This document shows, piece after piece, positions 17,311 through 27,839 of a DNA stretch of 64,000 nucleotides (its first letter is position 1; each line of letters opens with the position of its first letter). A model generated the notes under the pieces. That model did no database searches and was not told where the DNA came from. It saw only the letters and a program-made list of their open reading frames with translations. Location: the NCBI GenBank assembly GCA_963833605.1, contig CAWHYZ010000004.1, positions 124,001 to 188,000 of the forward strand, in the 5' to 3' direction. Source of the DNA: JAFAXD01 sp963833605. GTDB taxonomy: Bacteria; Pseudomonadota; Alphaproteobacteria; Rhizobiales; Xanthobacteraceae. A program made the translations under genes and the position numbers.

Positions 17311-18684
17311 ATGTCCGTCACCTCCCCACCGGCCGTCACCGCTCCCCGCGACTTGTTCGGTCATCCGCGCGGTCTCGCCTACCTGTTCGCAACCGAGATG
17401 TGGGAGCGCTTTTCCTACTACGGCATGCGCGCGCTGCTCACCTTGTACATGGTGAAATATCTGTTTCTGCCCGAGCGCGCGGATAGCGTGATCGGCTACG
17501 CGCAGCTCAAAGGCGCGTACGAATTCCTGTTCGGTCCGCTGGGGACGCAACCGTTTGCGTCGCATGTGTACGGCGATTACACCGCGCTCGTCTATTTAAC
17601 GCCGATTGTGGGCGGCTTCCTCGCCGACCGTGTACTCGGCCAACGCCGTACCGTGCTGCTTGGCGCATCCCTGATGGCGATCGGCCATTTCATGATGGCC
17701 TCCGAGCGATTGATGCTGCTTGCGCTGCTGGTGCTGATCCTCGGAAACGGCGCGTTCAAGCCGAACATCTCGACCCAGGTGGGCTCGCTTTATCAACCCG
17801 GTGATCCGCGCCGAGACCGGGCTTTTTCGATCTTCTACGTCGGTATCAATATCGGCGCGTTCTTCTCGCCGCTGATCTGCGGCGCGCTCGCAGTCGCATT
17901 CGGCTGGCACTACGGCTTTGCCGCCGCGGGAGTCGGCATGCTGATCGGCCTTGGCACCTACGTTTGGGCCGCCCCCGTGCTGCCGCCCGATGAGCTCGAT
18001 CGGCAACGCGCGCAGCCAAGACATGCGCTGACCCCGCAGGAGCGCCGCCGGCTCGGCGCGCTCATGATCCTGTTCGTCCCGGTCACGCTGTTCTGGGCAA
18101 CCTACGAGCAGCAGGGCAACACCATTACGCTCTGGGCCGAGGATCATACGATCCGCAGCTTCGACCTTGGCCTGTTGCACGGAGAAATTCCGGCTCAGTG
18201 GTTCCAGTCCCTCAACCCGTTCCTGATTTTCGCGTTCACGCCCTTCATCGTGGCAATGTGGGCCTGGCAATCGCGTCGCAGCAGCGAGCCGACGACCGTG
18301 AAAAAGATGGCGATCGGGTGCTTCGGGGTTGCGGTTGCCAACTTGGTGCTGGTCGCGGCCGCCATCTCGGGCGGTGCGGAGACAAAAGTGAGCTGGCTTT
18401 GGCTCGCCGGCTATTTCGTGATCGTCACCATCGGTGAACTCTATCTCTCACCCATCGGATTGTCGCTCGTCACCAAAATCGCGCCCGCGCGGTACCTGTC
18501 GATGACCATGGGGGCGTGGCTGGCGACGAGCTTCCTCGGCAATTTCATCGCTGGATGGCTGGGCAGCCTCTGGACCAGCATGGCGAAGCCGGATTTCTTT
18601 CTGATGATCGCCGCAATCGCGGCCGCCGCTGGTGCCATGATATTTGCGTGCAACCAGGCCCTCCAAAGCGCGCTGAAGGAATAG
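17311..18684 (+). CDS. POT/PTR family proton-dependent oligopeptide transporter
   Basis: This 457-residue inner-membrane protein is a proton-coupled di/tripeptide importer of the major facilitator superfamily. The diagnostic ExxERFxYYG motif is present as EMWERFSYYG near residues 29-38, and the FKPNIS and FYVGINIGAF segments match PTR motifs. About 12-14 membrane helices are evident. A loop around residues 75-95 (LFGPLGTQPFASHVYGD) is somewhat longer than in short POT members. Neighbours give no hint of a dedicated peptide pathway. Confidence 0.93.
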   Translation: MSVTSPPAVTAPRDLFGHPRGLAYLFATEMWERFSYYGMRALLTLYMVKYLFLPERADSVIGYAQLKGAYEFLFGPLGTQPFASHVYGDYTALVYLTPIVGGFLADRVLGQRRTVLLGASLMAIGHFMMASERLMLLALLVLILGNGAFKPNISTQVGSLYQPGDPRRDRAFSIFYVGINIGAFFSPLICGALAVAFGWHYGFAAAGVGMLIGLGTYVWAAPVLPPDELDRQRAQPRHALTPQERRRLGALMILFVPVTLFWATYEQQGNTITLWAEDHTIRSFDLGLLHGEIPAQWFQSLNPFLIFAFTPFIVAMWAWQSRRSSEPTTVKKMAIGCFGVAVANLVLVAAAISGGAETKVSWLWLAGYFVIVTIGELYLSPIGLSLVTKIAPARYLSMTMGAWLATSFLGNFIAGWLGSLWTSMAKPDFFLMIAAIAAAAGAMIFACNQALQSALKE

Positions 18685-18689
18685 GCCGC

Positions 18690-19868
18690 CTACTCTCCCG
18701 ACTGGCCGTCGCGTTCCAGTACCCGCACGTCATGGGGTCCGTCGACCTCATATGTAATCCCCGCCCACGTTGTGCGTTTCATCAATAACGCCGACCAGCC
18801 GTCGATCGCCTGCTGGATCACGGCGAGCGGCGCGAGGAGCGGATCGAGGCGCAGGTATTGCTTGTTCTCTGCCACGCCGTTCTCGCCCCATAGTCGCTTG
18901 ACCACCTGCCCTCGCCCGAGGGCGCGCAACAAATTGAGCACGAGCGCCACCACGAGGATCGCGGCCGCGTCAACCCTCAAGGCCAACGTCCCCACAATGG
19001 CCACGATCCATCCCAAGGCCGTAAACGACATCGCGGCGAGGGTCGCCCAGTAGGTAGCCGGCAAATACACCCGCGCCAGCATGAACCAGCGACGCGTGAG
19101 GGCCCTGACGTCGGCGAACCCGCCGGTCTTCAGTGCCGTCCGCAGGAGGATATCACGGGGTGCCTGGATTCTGCCGCCGGCGCGCAAAACCACGTGTGTG
19201 AGGTGGAGATCATCGCTGAGCGTCCCGCGCCACTCCTCGGTGATTTTCAGGTCACGGAACGTCTCCTGCGTGATCGCGGTCGAGCCGCCCCACGCGGCAT
19301 TGAGCAACGGCAATCGTGGAATGGTCGCAAGCGGTGCCGCCATCGCGGCGAGCAGGTAGCTCGACGGCCGGTCGTCCTTGACGATGAGCCAGGCAAATCC
19401 CGACACCACGTCCGCCTGGCCCTCGACCAACGGCGCAACCAAGCGCGACAACCAATCCGACTCCGGCCAGATGTCCGCGTCCGCAAACACCAGGATCTCG
19501 TCTTCAGGCGTGAGCGTTGCGACAGCGGCGAGCAGGTTCGTGACCTTCTGGCCTTCGTCCGCGCGCTGCCCCGCGACGACGAGGGCGACCCGGTCAGGCG
19601 CGATCGCACGACATTTCTCGATGGCGGGAACGGCGTCATCGGCCATGGATTCAACCGCGAAGATGACACGGAAGGCCGGGTAGTCCTGCTCGAACAGACG
19701 CACCAGGAATTCGTCGAACTCGTAGTCATGACCCTTCACCGCCACGATGACGGCAACGCGCGGCGTCTCATCGAGACCGGGGCGGCGGCCCAATCCGACC
19801 GTATAGAGCCAGATGATCCCCACCCCGATACCTTGGGTGATGAGCCAGACCGACAGAAACGTCATCAT
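18690..19868 (-). CDS. Family 2 glycosyltransferase, ceramide-glucosyltransferase-like
   Basis: The 392-residue protein has an N-terminal membrane helix, a GT-A domain with the nucleotide-sugar motifs VAVKG, FADADIWP (DxD-like) and DDLHLTH, a QxxRW-like RALTRRWF segment, and two or three C-terminal membrane helices. This layout resembles processive or lipid-directed GT2 enzymes such as ceramide glucosyltransferase and hopanoid HpnI. The acceptor and sugar are unknown. ATG codons at 19868 and 19865 are adjacent; a longer frame to 19976 is unsupported. It converges on the POT gene with six bases between stops. Confidence 0.85.
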   Translation of the reverse strand: MMTFLSVWLITQGIGVGIIWLYTVGLGRRPGLDETPRVAVIVAVKGHDYEFDEFLVRLFEQDYPAFRVIFAVESMADDAVPAIEKCRAIAPDRVALVVAGQRADEGQKVTNLLAAVATLTPEDEILVFADADIWPESDWLSRLVAPLVEGQADVVSGFAWLIVKDDRPSSYLLAAMAAPLATIPRLPLLNAAWGGSTAITQETFRDLKITEEWRGTLSDDLHLTHVVLRAGGRIQAPRDILLRTALKTGGFADVRALTRRWFMLARVYLPATYWATLAAMSFTALGWIVAIVGTLALRVDAAAILVVALVLNLLRALGRGQVVKRLWGENGVAENKQYLRLDPLLAPLAVIQQAIDGWSALLMKRTTWAGITYEVDGPHDVRVLERDGQSGE

Positions 19869-20110
19869 TCCGACCCATCCCCCCGGCCATCGGCAACGGC
19901 GCCCGGACTGCGATGTCGCGCGGGCCATTTGTCTATAAATTGCTCTAAAACCGCGGTAAATGGCGACTTGTTGCAATGCAATGGATTGACTTCCGGCCGT
20001 TCGTCACTATGTTTCGCGCAACGATTTAGGACAGCCCTCCGCCCGACCGCCGATTCTAGTTCGCCGTCGCGGCTTCCCGTATCCGGGCTGGTCCAGAAAC
20101 TTGAGGATCT

Positions 20111-21445
<1,335 letters not shown>

Positions 21446-21495
21446 TTGAGCGCAACCCCGTCGCATTGAATTTCAGAGACGGGTTTCGCCAGAGC

Positions 21496-21870
21496 TCAAC
21501 CGATCCTACGACGCGGATCTCTTTTCCTCTGTACTTTTGACTTCGGCCGCGTTTCGCCGGCAACTCGCGCCACCGCAAGCGCCTGCTCGGCCCACGTTGC
21601 GAGCTCGTCGGGATCGTCATAGAGCCGCTCGGGCATGCGCCAGAACGACATGATGGCGCGTTTACCGCCCTTGGCCTGATAGCTGAACGGTGTCGAACCT
21701 TCGCGCTCGAATGCGCCGCGCGTTTCTGCATCTGCCTTGAGGTAGATCACGTCACGCGAGATCAGCCCGAACATCACGCCGTCCGCATAAAGGCCGGCAC
21801 CGCCGAACAGGCGGCGCACCGTCACCGGCCGAAATTGCGCGAACAGCTCGCTGATGTGATCAGGAGTCAA
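21496..21870 (-). CDS. TfoX N-terminal domain protein
   Basis: This 124-residue protein has the TfoX/Sxy N-terminal domain: VRRLFGGAGLYADGVMFGLI followed by LKAD and SYWRMP-like SFWRMP. In gammaproteobacteria TfoX regulates competence; in alphaproteobacteria the single-domain versions have no established role. The only plausible start is TTG at 21870, which places the first four codons over the last codons of sufA, so expression may depend on translational coupling. The C-terminus ends in a short basic Lys/Arg-rich tail. Confidence 0.82.
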   Translation of the reverse strand: MTPDHISELFAQFRPVTVRRLFGGAGLYADGVMFGLISRDVIYLKADAETRGAFEREGSTPFSYQAKGGKRAIMSFWRMPERLYDDPDELATWAEQALAVARVAGETRPKSKVQRKRDPRRRIG

Positions 21871-22246
21871 GCGGGGCGGCGTGGTCTTTGGCCGGTGTCA
21901 GCGCAACCGACTCACCGCAGCCACAGGCCGAGGTCTGGTTGGGATTGTTGAACACGAAGCCGGACGAGAGCTTGTCGACCTTGAAATCCATCTCGGTGCC
22001 GAGCAGGAACAACACCGCCTTGGGGTCGATCAGGAGACGCACGCCCTTGTCATCGACGACTTCGTCGGTAGGCTTGGTGCTTTCGGCGTATTCCATCGTG
22101 TAGGACATGCCGGCGCAGCCGCCGTTCTTCACCCCGACCCGAACGCCTGCAATCGGGCCGTCGGCCTGCTCAAGGATATCCTTGATGCGGGTGGCCGCAG
22201 CCTCAGTCAGACGCAGCACCTGTGGTCGCGGGCGCAAGCTAGCCAT
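21860..22246 (-). CDS. sufA: A-type iron-sulfur cluster carrier SufA
   Basis: SufA accepts iron-sulfur clusters from SufBCD and passes them to target proteins. The 128-residue product shows the A-type carrier fold with its three conserved cysteines: one in KNGGCAGMSY and the pair in the C-terminal ACGCGES. It is the last suf gene on the minus strand and is set apart from sufT by 187 bases holding an 8-base-arm inverted repeat, so it may have its own promoter. Its stop overlaps the tfoX-like start by 11 bases. Confidence 0.94.
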   Translation of the reverse strand: MASLRPRPQVLRLTEAAATRIKDILEQADGPIAGVRVGVKNGGCAGMSYTMEYAESTKPTDEVVDDKGVRLLIDPKAVLFLLGTEMDFKVDKLSSGFVFNNPNQTSACGCGESVALTPAKDHAAPLDS

Positions 22247-22307
22247 CTTGTCCTCTTCCCGGGTTCAAGGCCCGGCAGCTCAGTTCATGAAGATAACAAC
22301 GATTCCC

Positions 22308-22330
22308 GCAAAATGAAGGCTGCATTTTGC
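22308..22330. repeat. Perfect 8-base inverted repeat upstream of sufA
   Basis: GCAAAATG and CATTTTGC flank a 7-base spacer (AAGGCTG). It sits about 60-85 bases before the sufA start in the sufT-sufA gap. It could be an operator or a small hairpin; no known iron-regulator consensus is matched clearly. Confidence 0.5.
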
Positions 22331-22433
22331 GCACAAGTTCAGCATTCCTCCAGACTAAGACCTCGCGTTCATCCTTTGGCCGTGGTTCGAGATGCGAGCG
22401 TTCCGCGCTCATTTCTTACCATGAGGCCGTTAA

Positions 22434-22841
22434 TCACCACATGTTCAACACCACCCGCGCCTCGTCCGACATCCGGCTCGGATCCCAGGGCGGATCCCAT
22501 ACGACCTCGACCTTGACCTCGCGCACGCCGGGGACGCTCGCGACCGCATTCTCGACCATGCTCGGCAGTTCCTGCGCCGAAGGACAATTCGGCGTGGTCA
22601 GCGTCATGTCGACGCTCACCGCGCGGTCATCGCTGATGTCGATCCGATAGATCAGGCCGAGCTCATAGATGTCCGCCGGAATTTCCGGGTCGTAAACGGT
22701 CTTGAGCGCGTTCACGATTTCATCGGTCATGCGCGCGACCTCGTCGGAGGGCGGCGCGCCCGCAGAGGTGGCGGGCGTGCTCGAAGCCGCCGCCGGCTCA
22801 GCCGGCACGATCGTGGGGCGTTCGGTCGTGTCCTCGGTCAT
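22434..22841 (-). CDS. sufT: SUF system assembly protein SufT (MIP18/DUF59 family)
   Basis: SufT is an auxiliary factor for iron-sulfur protein maturation. The 135-residue protein has an Ala/Pro-rich N-terminal stretch of about 35 residues, then the DUF59 domain with YDPEIPADIYELGLIY and the conserved Cys in TTPNCPSAQELP. Its ATG overlaps the sufS stop in ATGA, which points to translational coupling within the operon. It ends before a 187-base gap and sufA. Confidence 0.93.
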   Translation of the reverse strand: MTEDTTERPTIVPAEPAAASSTPATSAGAPPSDEVARMTDEIVNALKTVYDPEIPADIYELGLIYRIDISDDRAVSVDMTLTTPNCPSAQELPSMVENAVASVPGVREVKVEVVWDPPWDPSRMSDEARVVLNMW

Positions 22842-24088
22842 GCGAATATGCTCTGCGCTTTGATCAGGGCCTGCGCAAGGCCGTCGACCTCCTCGCGCGT
22901 GTTGTAGAGCGCAAACGACGCGCGACAGCTCGCAGTCAGCCCGTAGCGAGCAAGCAGCGGCATCACGCAGTGGGTGCCGGCGCGCACTGCGACACCGGCG
23001 CGATCGATGATCGTCGCCACATCATGGGGATGCGCGCCCTTCATCTCGAACGACAGGATCGGCCCCTTGTCCTCGGCGGTTCCGAGAATGTGCAACGAGT
23101 TGATCTCGCGCAGACGCTCATTGGCGTAGCGGATAAGGCCGCCTTCGTGCGCGCGGATGCGCGCCTTGCCGATGGAATTGACATAGTCGAGCGCGGCACC
23201 AAGCCCGATCGCCTGCACGATCGCCGGCGTACCAGCCTCGAATTTGTGCGGGGGATCGCCGTAGGTGATGTGATCCTCGAACACCTCGCGGATCATTTCG
23301 CCGCCGCCCAGGAACGGCCGCATGGCCACCAGGTGCTCGTGCTTGCCGTAGAGCGCACCGATTCCGGTCGGGCCGTAGAGCTTGTGGCCGGTGAACGTGT
23401 AGAAGTCGCAGTCGAGGTCGACCACGTCGACATCGATGTGGACCGCGCTCTGGGCGCCGTCGACCAGCACCGGAATGCCGCGCGCGTGCGCGAGCCGCAC
23501 CACCTCCTTCACCGGCACGACGGTGCCCAGCATGTTCGACATGTGGGTGATCGCGACCATCTTGGTGCGCGGGGTCAGCAGCTTCTCGAATTCGTCAAGC
23601 AGGAAGTTGCCCTCGTCGTCGATCGGCGCCCATTTGATCACCGCGCCGTGGCGCTCGCGCAGGAAATTCCACGGTACGATGTTGGAGTGATGCTCCATGA
23701 TCGAGAGGACGATCTCGTCACCGGCGGCTTTGATGCGCTCGCGCCCAAACGTATAGGCGACGAGGTTGATGGCCTCGGTGGCATTGCGGGTGAAAACGAT
23801 CTCCTCCGGCCGGCGGGCGTTGAGGAATGTGCGCACTTTCTCGCGCGCGCCCTCGTAGGCCTCGGTTGCGACGTTAGCGAGATAGTGCAGGCCGCGGTGC
23901 ACATTGGCGTATTCGCTGGTGTAGGCCTGATTGAGCCGGTCGAGCACCGCCTGCGGCTTTTGCGCCGACGCGGCGTTGTCGAGATAAATGAGCGGCTTGC
24001 CATAGACCTGCATGGCGAGGATCGGGAAATCCTTGCGGATACGGGCGACGTCATAGGCGCCGTTACTGACCGCCGGGTGCACGCTCAT
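22838..24088 (-). CDS. sufS: Cysteine desulfurase SufS
   Basis: SufS is the group II PLP-dependent cysteine desulfurase that supplies sulfur to SufBCD. The product (416 residues) has the PLP lysine in TFTGHKLYGPTG, the EHHSNIVPW segment, and the active-site Cys near residue 365 in LTASCRASF, the position and context typical of SufS (RVGHHC-like region AVRAGTHC precedes it). The ATG at 24088 overlaps the sufD stop as ATGA, which fixes the start; the in-frame codon at 24109 is rejected. It lies in the operon sufB-sufC-sufD-sufS-sufT. Confidence 0.95.
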   Translation of the reverse strand: MSVHPAVSNGAYDVARIRKDFPILAMQVYGKPLIYLDNAASAQKPQAVLDRLNQAYTSEYANVHRGLHYLANVATEAYEGAREKVRTFLNARRPEEIVFTRNATEAINLVAYTFGRERIKAAGDEIVLSIMEHHSNIVPWNFLRERHGAVIKWAPIDDEGNFLLDEFEKLLTPRTKMVAITHMSNMLGTVVPVKEVVRLAHARGIPVLVDGAQSAVHIDVDVVDLDCDFYTFTGHKLYGPTGIGALYGKHEHLVAMRPFLGGGEMIREVFEDHITYGDPPHKFEAGTPAIVQAIGLGAALDYVNSIGKARIRAHEGGLIRYANERLREINSLHILGTAEDKGPILSFEMKGAHPHDVATIIDRAGVAVRAGTHCVMPLLARYGLTASCRASFALYNTREEVDGLAQALIKAQSIFA

Positions 24089-25398
24089 GGGCCCCTCGCA
24101 CCCAGCCACCGCACGGCGGCGAACATGAGATCGTTGCGCACGCCTTCGTGCGCGATGGTTTCGATCGCTTCGCCCACGAACGACTGGATCAGCAGCGCTT
24201 CAGCCTCTTTCTCGGGAATCCCGCGCGCCATCAGGTAGAACTTGAGGTTCTCGTCAAGCGCGCCGGCGGTGGCGCCGTGGCCGCATTGCACGTCATCGGC
24301 AAAAATCTCGAGCTCCGGCTTGTTGTCGGCCTCCGCGTCCTCGGACAGGAGCAGTGCCCGCGTCATCATGCGCGCATCGGTCTTCTGCGCGTCCGGCCGC
24401 ACCACGATCCTGCCCTGAAATACCCCATGGCTCTCGTCGTCGAGCACCGACTTGTAGAGTTCGCGGCTGGTCGAGCCGCCGACCGCGTGATCGAGCAGCA
24501 ACGTCGTGTCGGCGTGCTGGCGGTGGCGCAACAGGTTGACGCCGGACAGCGAAAGCGTCGCGTTCTTGCCCTGGCAGGTGACGAACAGCTGGTTGCGCAC
24601 GACGGCGCCGCCGAGCGTGAAGGTGAAATCGCGCAGCTCCGCGCCTTGCGCCACGGTCGTGTTCAAGGTCGAGACGTGCAGCGCCGCGCCGCCTTCGCCG
24701 GTGACCTTGACATGATCGACCTTGGCGCCGCGGCCGATCACCAAATCGAGCGCAGCGTTGACCTGATAATCGACGTTGTCCGGGCCCTCGTGACTTTCGA
24801 CCAGCGTCACCTTGGCGTCGGGCTCGACCACAACCCGCGAGCGGGTGAACACGGCCGTCGCCTTGCCGGCGCTGTGCACAAACACGAGCTGGATCGGCCG
24901 TGACACGATCGCGCCGGCCTTGACGCGGATCACCACACCGTCGAATGCCAGCGCCGTATTGAGGGCAAGCGCCACGTCATCGTTGGCGGTTTCGAGCAAT
25001 CCGTCTTCGGGCTCCGTCATCGCCGCCGCGAGCGAGGTGACGCTCGCCCCGTCGATCGCTGTGTCGGACAGTTCGGGCACGAAATGTCCATCCACAACGA
25101 CAATGCGGTGCGCCCGCAGGCCGGCCAGCACCGAACCGGCGGATTTCGCATGTGCCTTGGCGGCGGCGTCAGGCGCCTCCGCCAGCGGCTTGCTTTCGCG
25201 CATGAGCGCGCGCAGATCGGTGTACTTCCATTCCTCGATGCGTCGGTGTGGCAGCCCGCTGCGTTCGAAGCGGCGGAACGCCGCCTCGCGCCGCGCCGCG
25301 ACCTCGCGCCCGCCCGGCAGCAAGGCCTTGCGGGCCACAAACGCTTCCGCCAACGCCGTTTCGGCCGCCGTCTTGATCGGGGTGACTTCGGCGTTCAT
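24085..25398 (-). CDS. sufD: Fe-S cluster scaffold subunit SufD
   Basis: SufD combines with SufB and SufC in the cytoplasmic complex that builds iron-sulfur clusters. The 437-residue protein shows an N-terminal helical part with RIEEWKYTDLR, the right-handed beta-helix core, and the C-terminal signature FADDVQCGHGATAGALDE with the conserved Cys-Gly-His and then FYLMARGIPEKEAEALL. It follows sufC by 3 bases and overlaps sufS by four bases, so the block is translated as one operon. Confidence 0.95.
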   Translation of the reverse strand: MNAEVTPIKTAAETALAEAFVARKALLPGGREVAARREAAFRRFERSGLPHRRIEEWKYTDLRALMRESKPLAEAPDAAAKAHAKSAGSVLAGLRAHRIVVVDGHFVPELSDTAIDGASVTSLAAAMTEPEDGLLETANDDVALALNTALAFDGVVIRVKAGAIVSRPIQLVFVHSAGKATAVFTRSRVVVEPDAKVTLVESHEGPDNVDYQVNAALDLVIGRGAKVDHVKVTGEGGAALHVSTLNTTVAQGAELRDFTFTLGGAVVRNQLFVTCQGKNATLSLSGVNLLRHRQHADTTLLLDHAVGGSTSRELYKSVLDDESHGVFQGRIVVRPDAQKTDARMMTRALLLSEDAEADNKPELEIFADDVQCGHGATAGALDENLKFYLMARGIPEKEAEALLIQSFVGEAIETIAHEGVRNDLMFAAVRWLGARGP

Positions 25399-25401
25399 CC
25401 G

Positions 25402-26152
25402 TCAGGCCGCCTCATCCTGGTAGGCCGCATAGCCCTTGGCCTCGAGTTCGAGCGCCAAGTCCTTGCCGCCGGTCTTCACGATGCGGCCGCGCGACAGCAC
25501 ATGCACAACGTCGGGCACGATGTAATCGAGCAGCCGCTGGTAGTGGGTGATCACGATCATCGCCCGCTGCGGCGTGCGCAGCCGGTTGACGCCGTCGGCC
25601 ACGACCCTCAACGCGTCGATATCGAGCCCGGAGTCGGTCTCGTCGAGCACGCACAGGCGCGGTTCGAGCAGCGCCATTTGCAGGATCTCATTGCGCTTCT
25701 TCTCGCCGCCGGAGAAGCCGACATTGACGCCGCGCCGCAGCATGTCCTGGTTGATTTCGAGCTTGGCGGCGACGTCGCGCACGCGTTTCATGAATTCGGG
25801 CGTGGACAGTTCCGGCTCGCCGCGCAGCTTGCGCTGCGCGTTGATGGCAGTGCGCAGGAACGTCATGGTGGCAACGCCGGGGATCTCCAGCGGATACTGG
25901 AACGCGAGGAAGATGCCGCGCCCGGCCCGCTCGTCGGGGGCAAGCTTCAGCAGGTTCTCGCCCTCGAACAGCACCTCGCCGCCGGTGACGTCGTAACCGG
26001 ATTTGCCGGCCAGCACGTGCGCAAGCGTCGACTTGCCCGAACCGTTCGGGCCCATGATGGCGTGCACTTCGCCCGCATTTACCGTAGAGGTCGAGACCAT
26101 TGAGGATCGCGCGGTCGTCGACTCTCACGTGCAGGTCTTTGATTTCAAGCAT
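25402..26152 (-). pseudogene. sufC: Fe-S assembly ATPase SufC, broken by one frameshift near its start
   Basis: SufC is the ABC-type ATPase of the SufBC2D scaffold. From ATG 26152 the frame reads MLEIKDLHVRVDDRAILNGL as expected, then one surplus base near 26086 shifts it; the remaining 227 residues continue in the next frame with Walker A GPNGSGKST, Q-loop FQYP, signature FSGGEKKRNEI and Walker B CVLDETDSGLD all intact. Removing one base gives 250 codons, the family length. SufC is expected to be essential where no isc system exists, so a sequencing error is more likely than real loss; a downstream restart near 26100 would lack the first strand. Confidence 0.9.
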
Positions 26153-26173
26153 TGCCAATGTCGTCACATCCTC

Positions 26174-27658
26174 TCATCCAACGCTGCCCTCGAGCGAGAT
26201 CGAGATCAGCTTCTGCGCTTCGACCGCGAACTCCATCGGCAACTGCTGCAACACGTCCTTGACGAAGCCGTTGACCACCAGCGCGGTCGCCTCCTCGGCG
26301 GAGAGCCCGCGCTGCATGCAGTAGAACAGCATCTCTTCGGAAATCTTCGAGGTGGTGGCCTCGTGCTCAAACACGCTCGAGGCGTTCTTGGCCTCGATGT
26401 AGGGCACCGTATGGGCGCCGCAGTTGTGCCCGATCAGCAGGCTGTCGCAGTTGGTGAAGTTGCGCGCCCCGGTGGCGCGCCGGTGCGAGGATACGAGCCC
26501 GCGATAGGTGTTGTTGGAGTATCCGGCCGCGATGCCCTTGGAGATGATCCGGCTGGTCGTGTTCTTGCCGAGATGCAGCATCTTGGTGCCGGAATCGACC
26601 TGCTGGTGGCCGTTGGAGATGGCAATCGAGTAGAACTCGCCGCGCGAATTGTCGCCGCGCAAAATGCAGCTCGGGTATTTCCAGGTGATGGCGGAGCCGG
26701 TCTCGACCTGGGTCCAGGAAATCTTCGAGCGCGCGCCGCGGCAGTCGCCGCGCTTGGTGACGAAGTTGTAGATGCCGCCACGACCCTGCGCGTCGCCCGG
26801 GTACCAATTCTGCACCGTCGAATACTTGATCTCGGCGTCCTCCAGGGCGACGAGTTCGACCACGGCTGCGTGCAGCTGGTTCTCGTCGCGGCGCGGGGCC
26901 GTGCAGCCTTCGAGGTAGCTCACATAGGAGCCCTTGTCGGCGATGATCAGCGTGCGCTCGAACTGCCCGGTGTTCTTCTCGTTGATGCGGAAATAGGTCG
27001 AAAGCTCCATCGGGCAGCGCACGCCGGGCGGCACGTAGACGAAGGAGCCGTCGGAGAACACCGCCGAATTGAGTGTCGCAAAGAAATTGTCGGTCACCGG
27101 CACGACCGTGCCGAGATATTTCTTCACCAGGTCGGGATGCTCGCGGATCGCCTCCGAGATCGGCATGAACACGACGCCCGCCTTCTTGAGCTCTTCCTTG
27201 AAGGTGGTCGCGACCGAAACCGAGTCGAACACGGCGTCGACCGCCACCCGCGAGCGCTCCCCCTCCAGGCGTTCGACGCCGGCGAGCAACTCCTGCTCGC
27301 GCAGCGGAATGCCGAGCTTCTCGTAGGTTCTCAGGATTTCCGGATCGACGTCGTCGAGCGATTTTGGCGCCTTAAACGCCTTGGGCGCCGCATAATAGTA
27401 GATCCCCTGGTAGTCAATCGCCGGATACTCGACCCGCGCCCAGCGTGGCTCCCGCATGGTCAGCCAACGGCGGTAGGCGCCGAGCCGCCATTCCAACATC
27501 CAATCCGGTTCGCCCTTCTTGTCCGAAATAAAACGCACCGTGTCTTCGGACAGGCCCTTGGGCGCCCGTTCGGACTCGATGTCGGTCTCGAAGCCGTATT
27601 TGTATTGATCAACGTCGATGCCGCGGACGCGTTCGACAGTCTCCTGCACGGCCGGCAT
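26174..27658 (-). CDS. sufB: Fe-S cluster scaffold subunit SufB
   Basis: SufB is the main scaffold on which the new iron-sulfur cluster forms. The 494-residue protein matches the family throughout: KKGEPDWMLEWRL near residue 47, VYVPPGVRCPMEL, the beta-helix region with YLEGCTAPRRDENQLHAAVV, the sulfur-entry region NFVTKRGDCRG, and the C-terminal SLLIGHNCGAHTVPYIE with the conserved Cys and His. It lies 21 bases before sufC and 181 bases after the second cysteine desulfurase gene. Confidence 0.97.
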   Translation of the reverse strand: MPAVQETVERVRGIDVDQYKYGFETDIESERAPKGLSEDTVRFISDKKGEPDWMLEWRLGAYRRWLTMREPRWARVEYPAIDYQGIYYYAAPKAFKAPKSLDDVDPEILRTYEKLGIPLREQELLAGVERLEGERSRVAVDAVFDSVSVATTFKEELKKAGVVFMPISEAIREHPDLVKKYLGTVVPVTDNFFATLNSAVFSDGSFVYVPPGVRCPMELSTYFRINEKNTGQFERTLIIADKGSYVSYLEGCTAPRRDENQLHAAVVELVALEDAEIKYSTVQNWYPGDAQGRGGIYNFVTKRGDCRGARSKISWTQVETGSAITWKYPSCILRGDNSRGEFYSIAISNGHQQVDSGTKMLHLGKNTTSRIISKGIAAGYSNNTYRGLVSSHRRATGARNFTNCDSLLIGHNCGAHTVPYIEAKNASSVFEHEATTSKISEEMLFYCMQRGLSAEEATALVVNGFVKDVLQQLPMEFAVEAQKLISISLEGSVG

Positions 27659-27839
27659 TTATTCCCTCCGCTGCGGTTTCAAGGACCGCGGGTTGGATCT
27701 ATGGCGGTGTCTGGTAACCACCTCCTGCAGCAACGTTCAAGCAGCTGCTCGATTTCAAAGCCTCAAAGCGCGCGCGGCCAAATCCGGAAGCGCTCCAAAT
27801 TCGTTCTGAGCCCGCTGCTGCTAGCCGTACCACCCAAGG

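Noticed and set aside
22381..22400. Possible tRNA-like or riboswitch structure before sufA
   Set aside because: No cloverleaf or known aptamer core could be drawn; only the short inverted repeat is supported.
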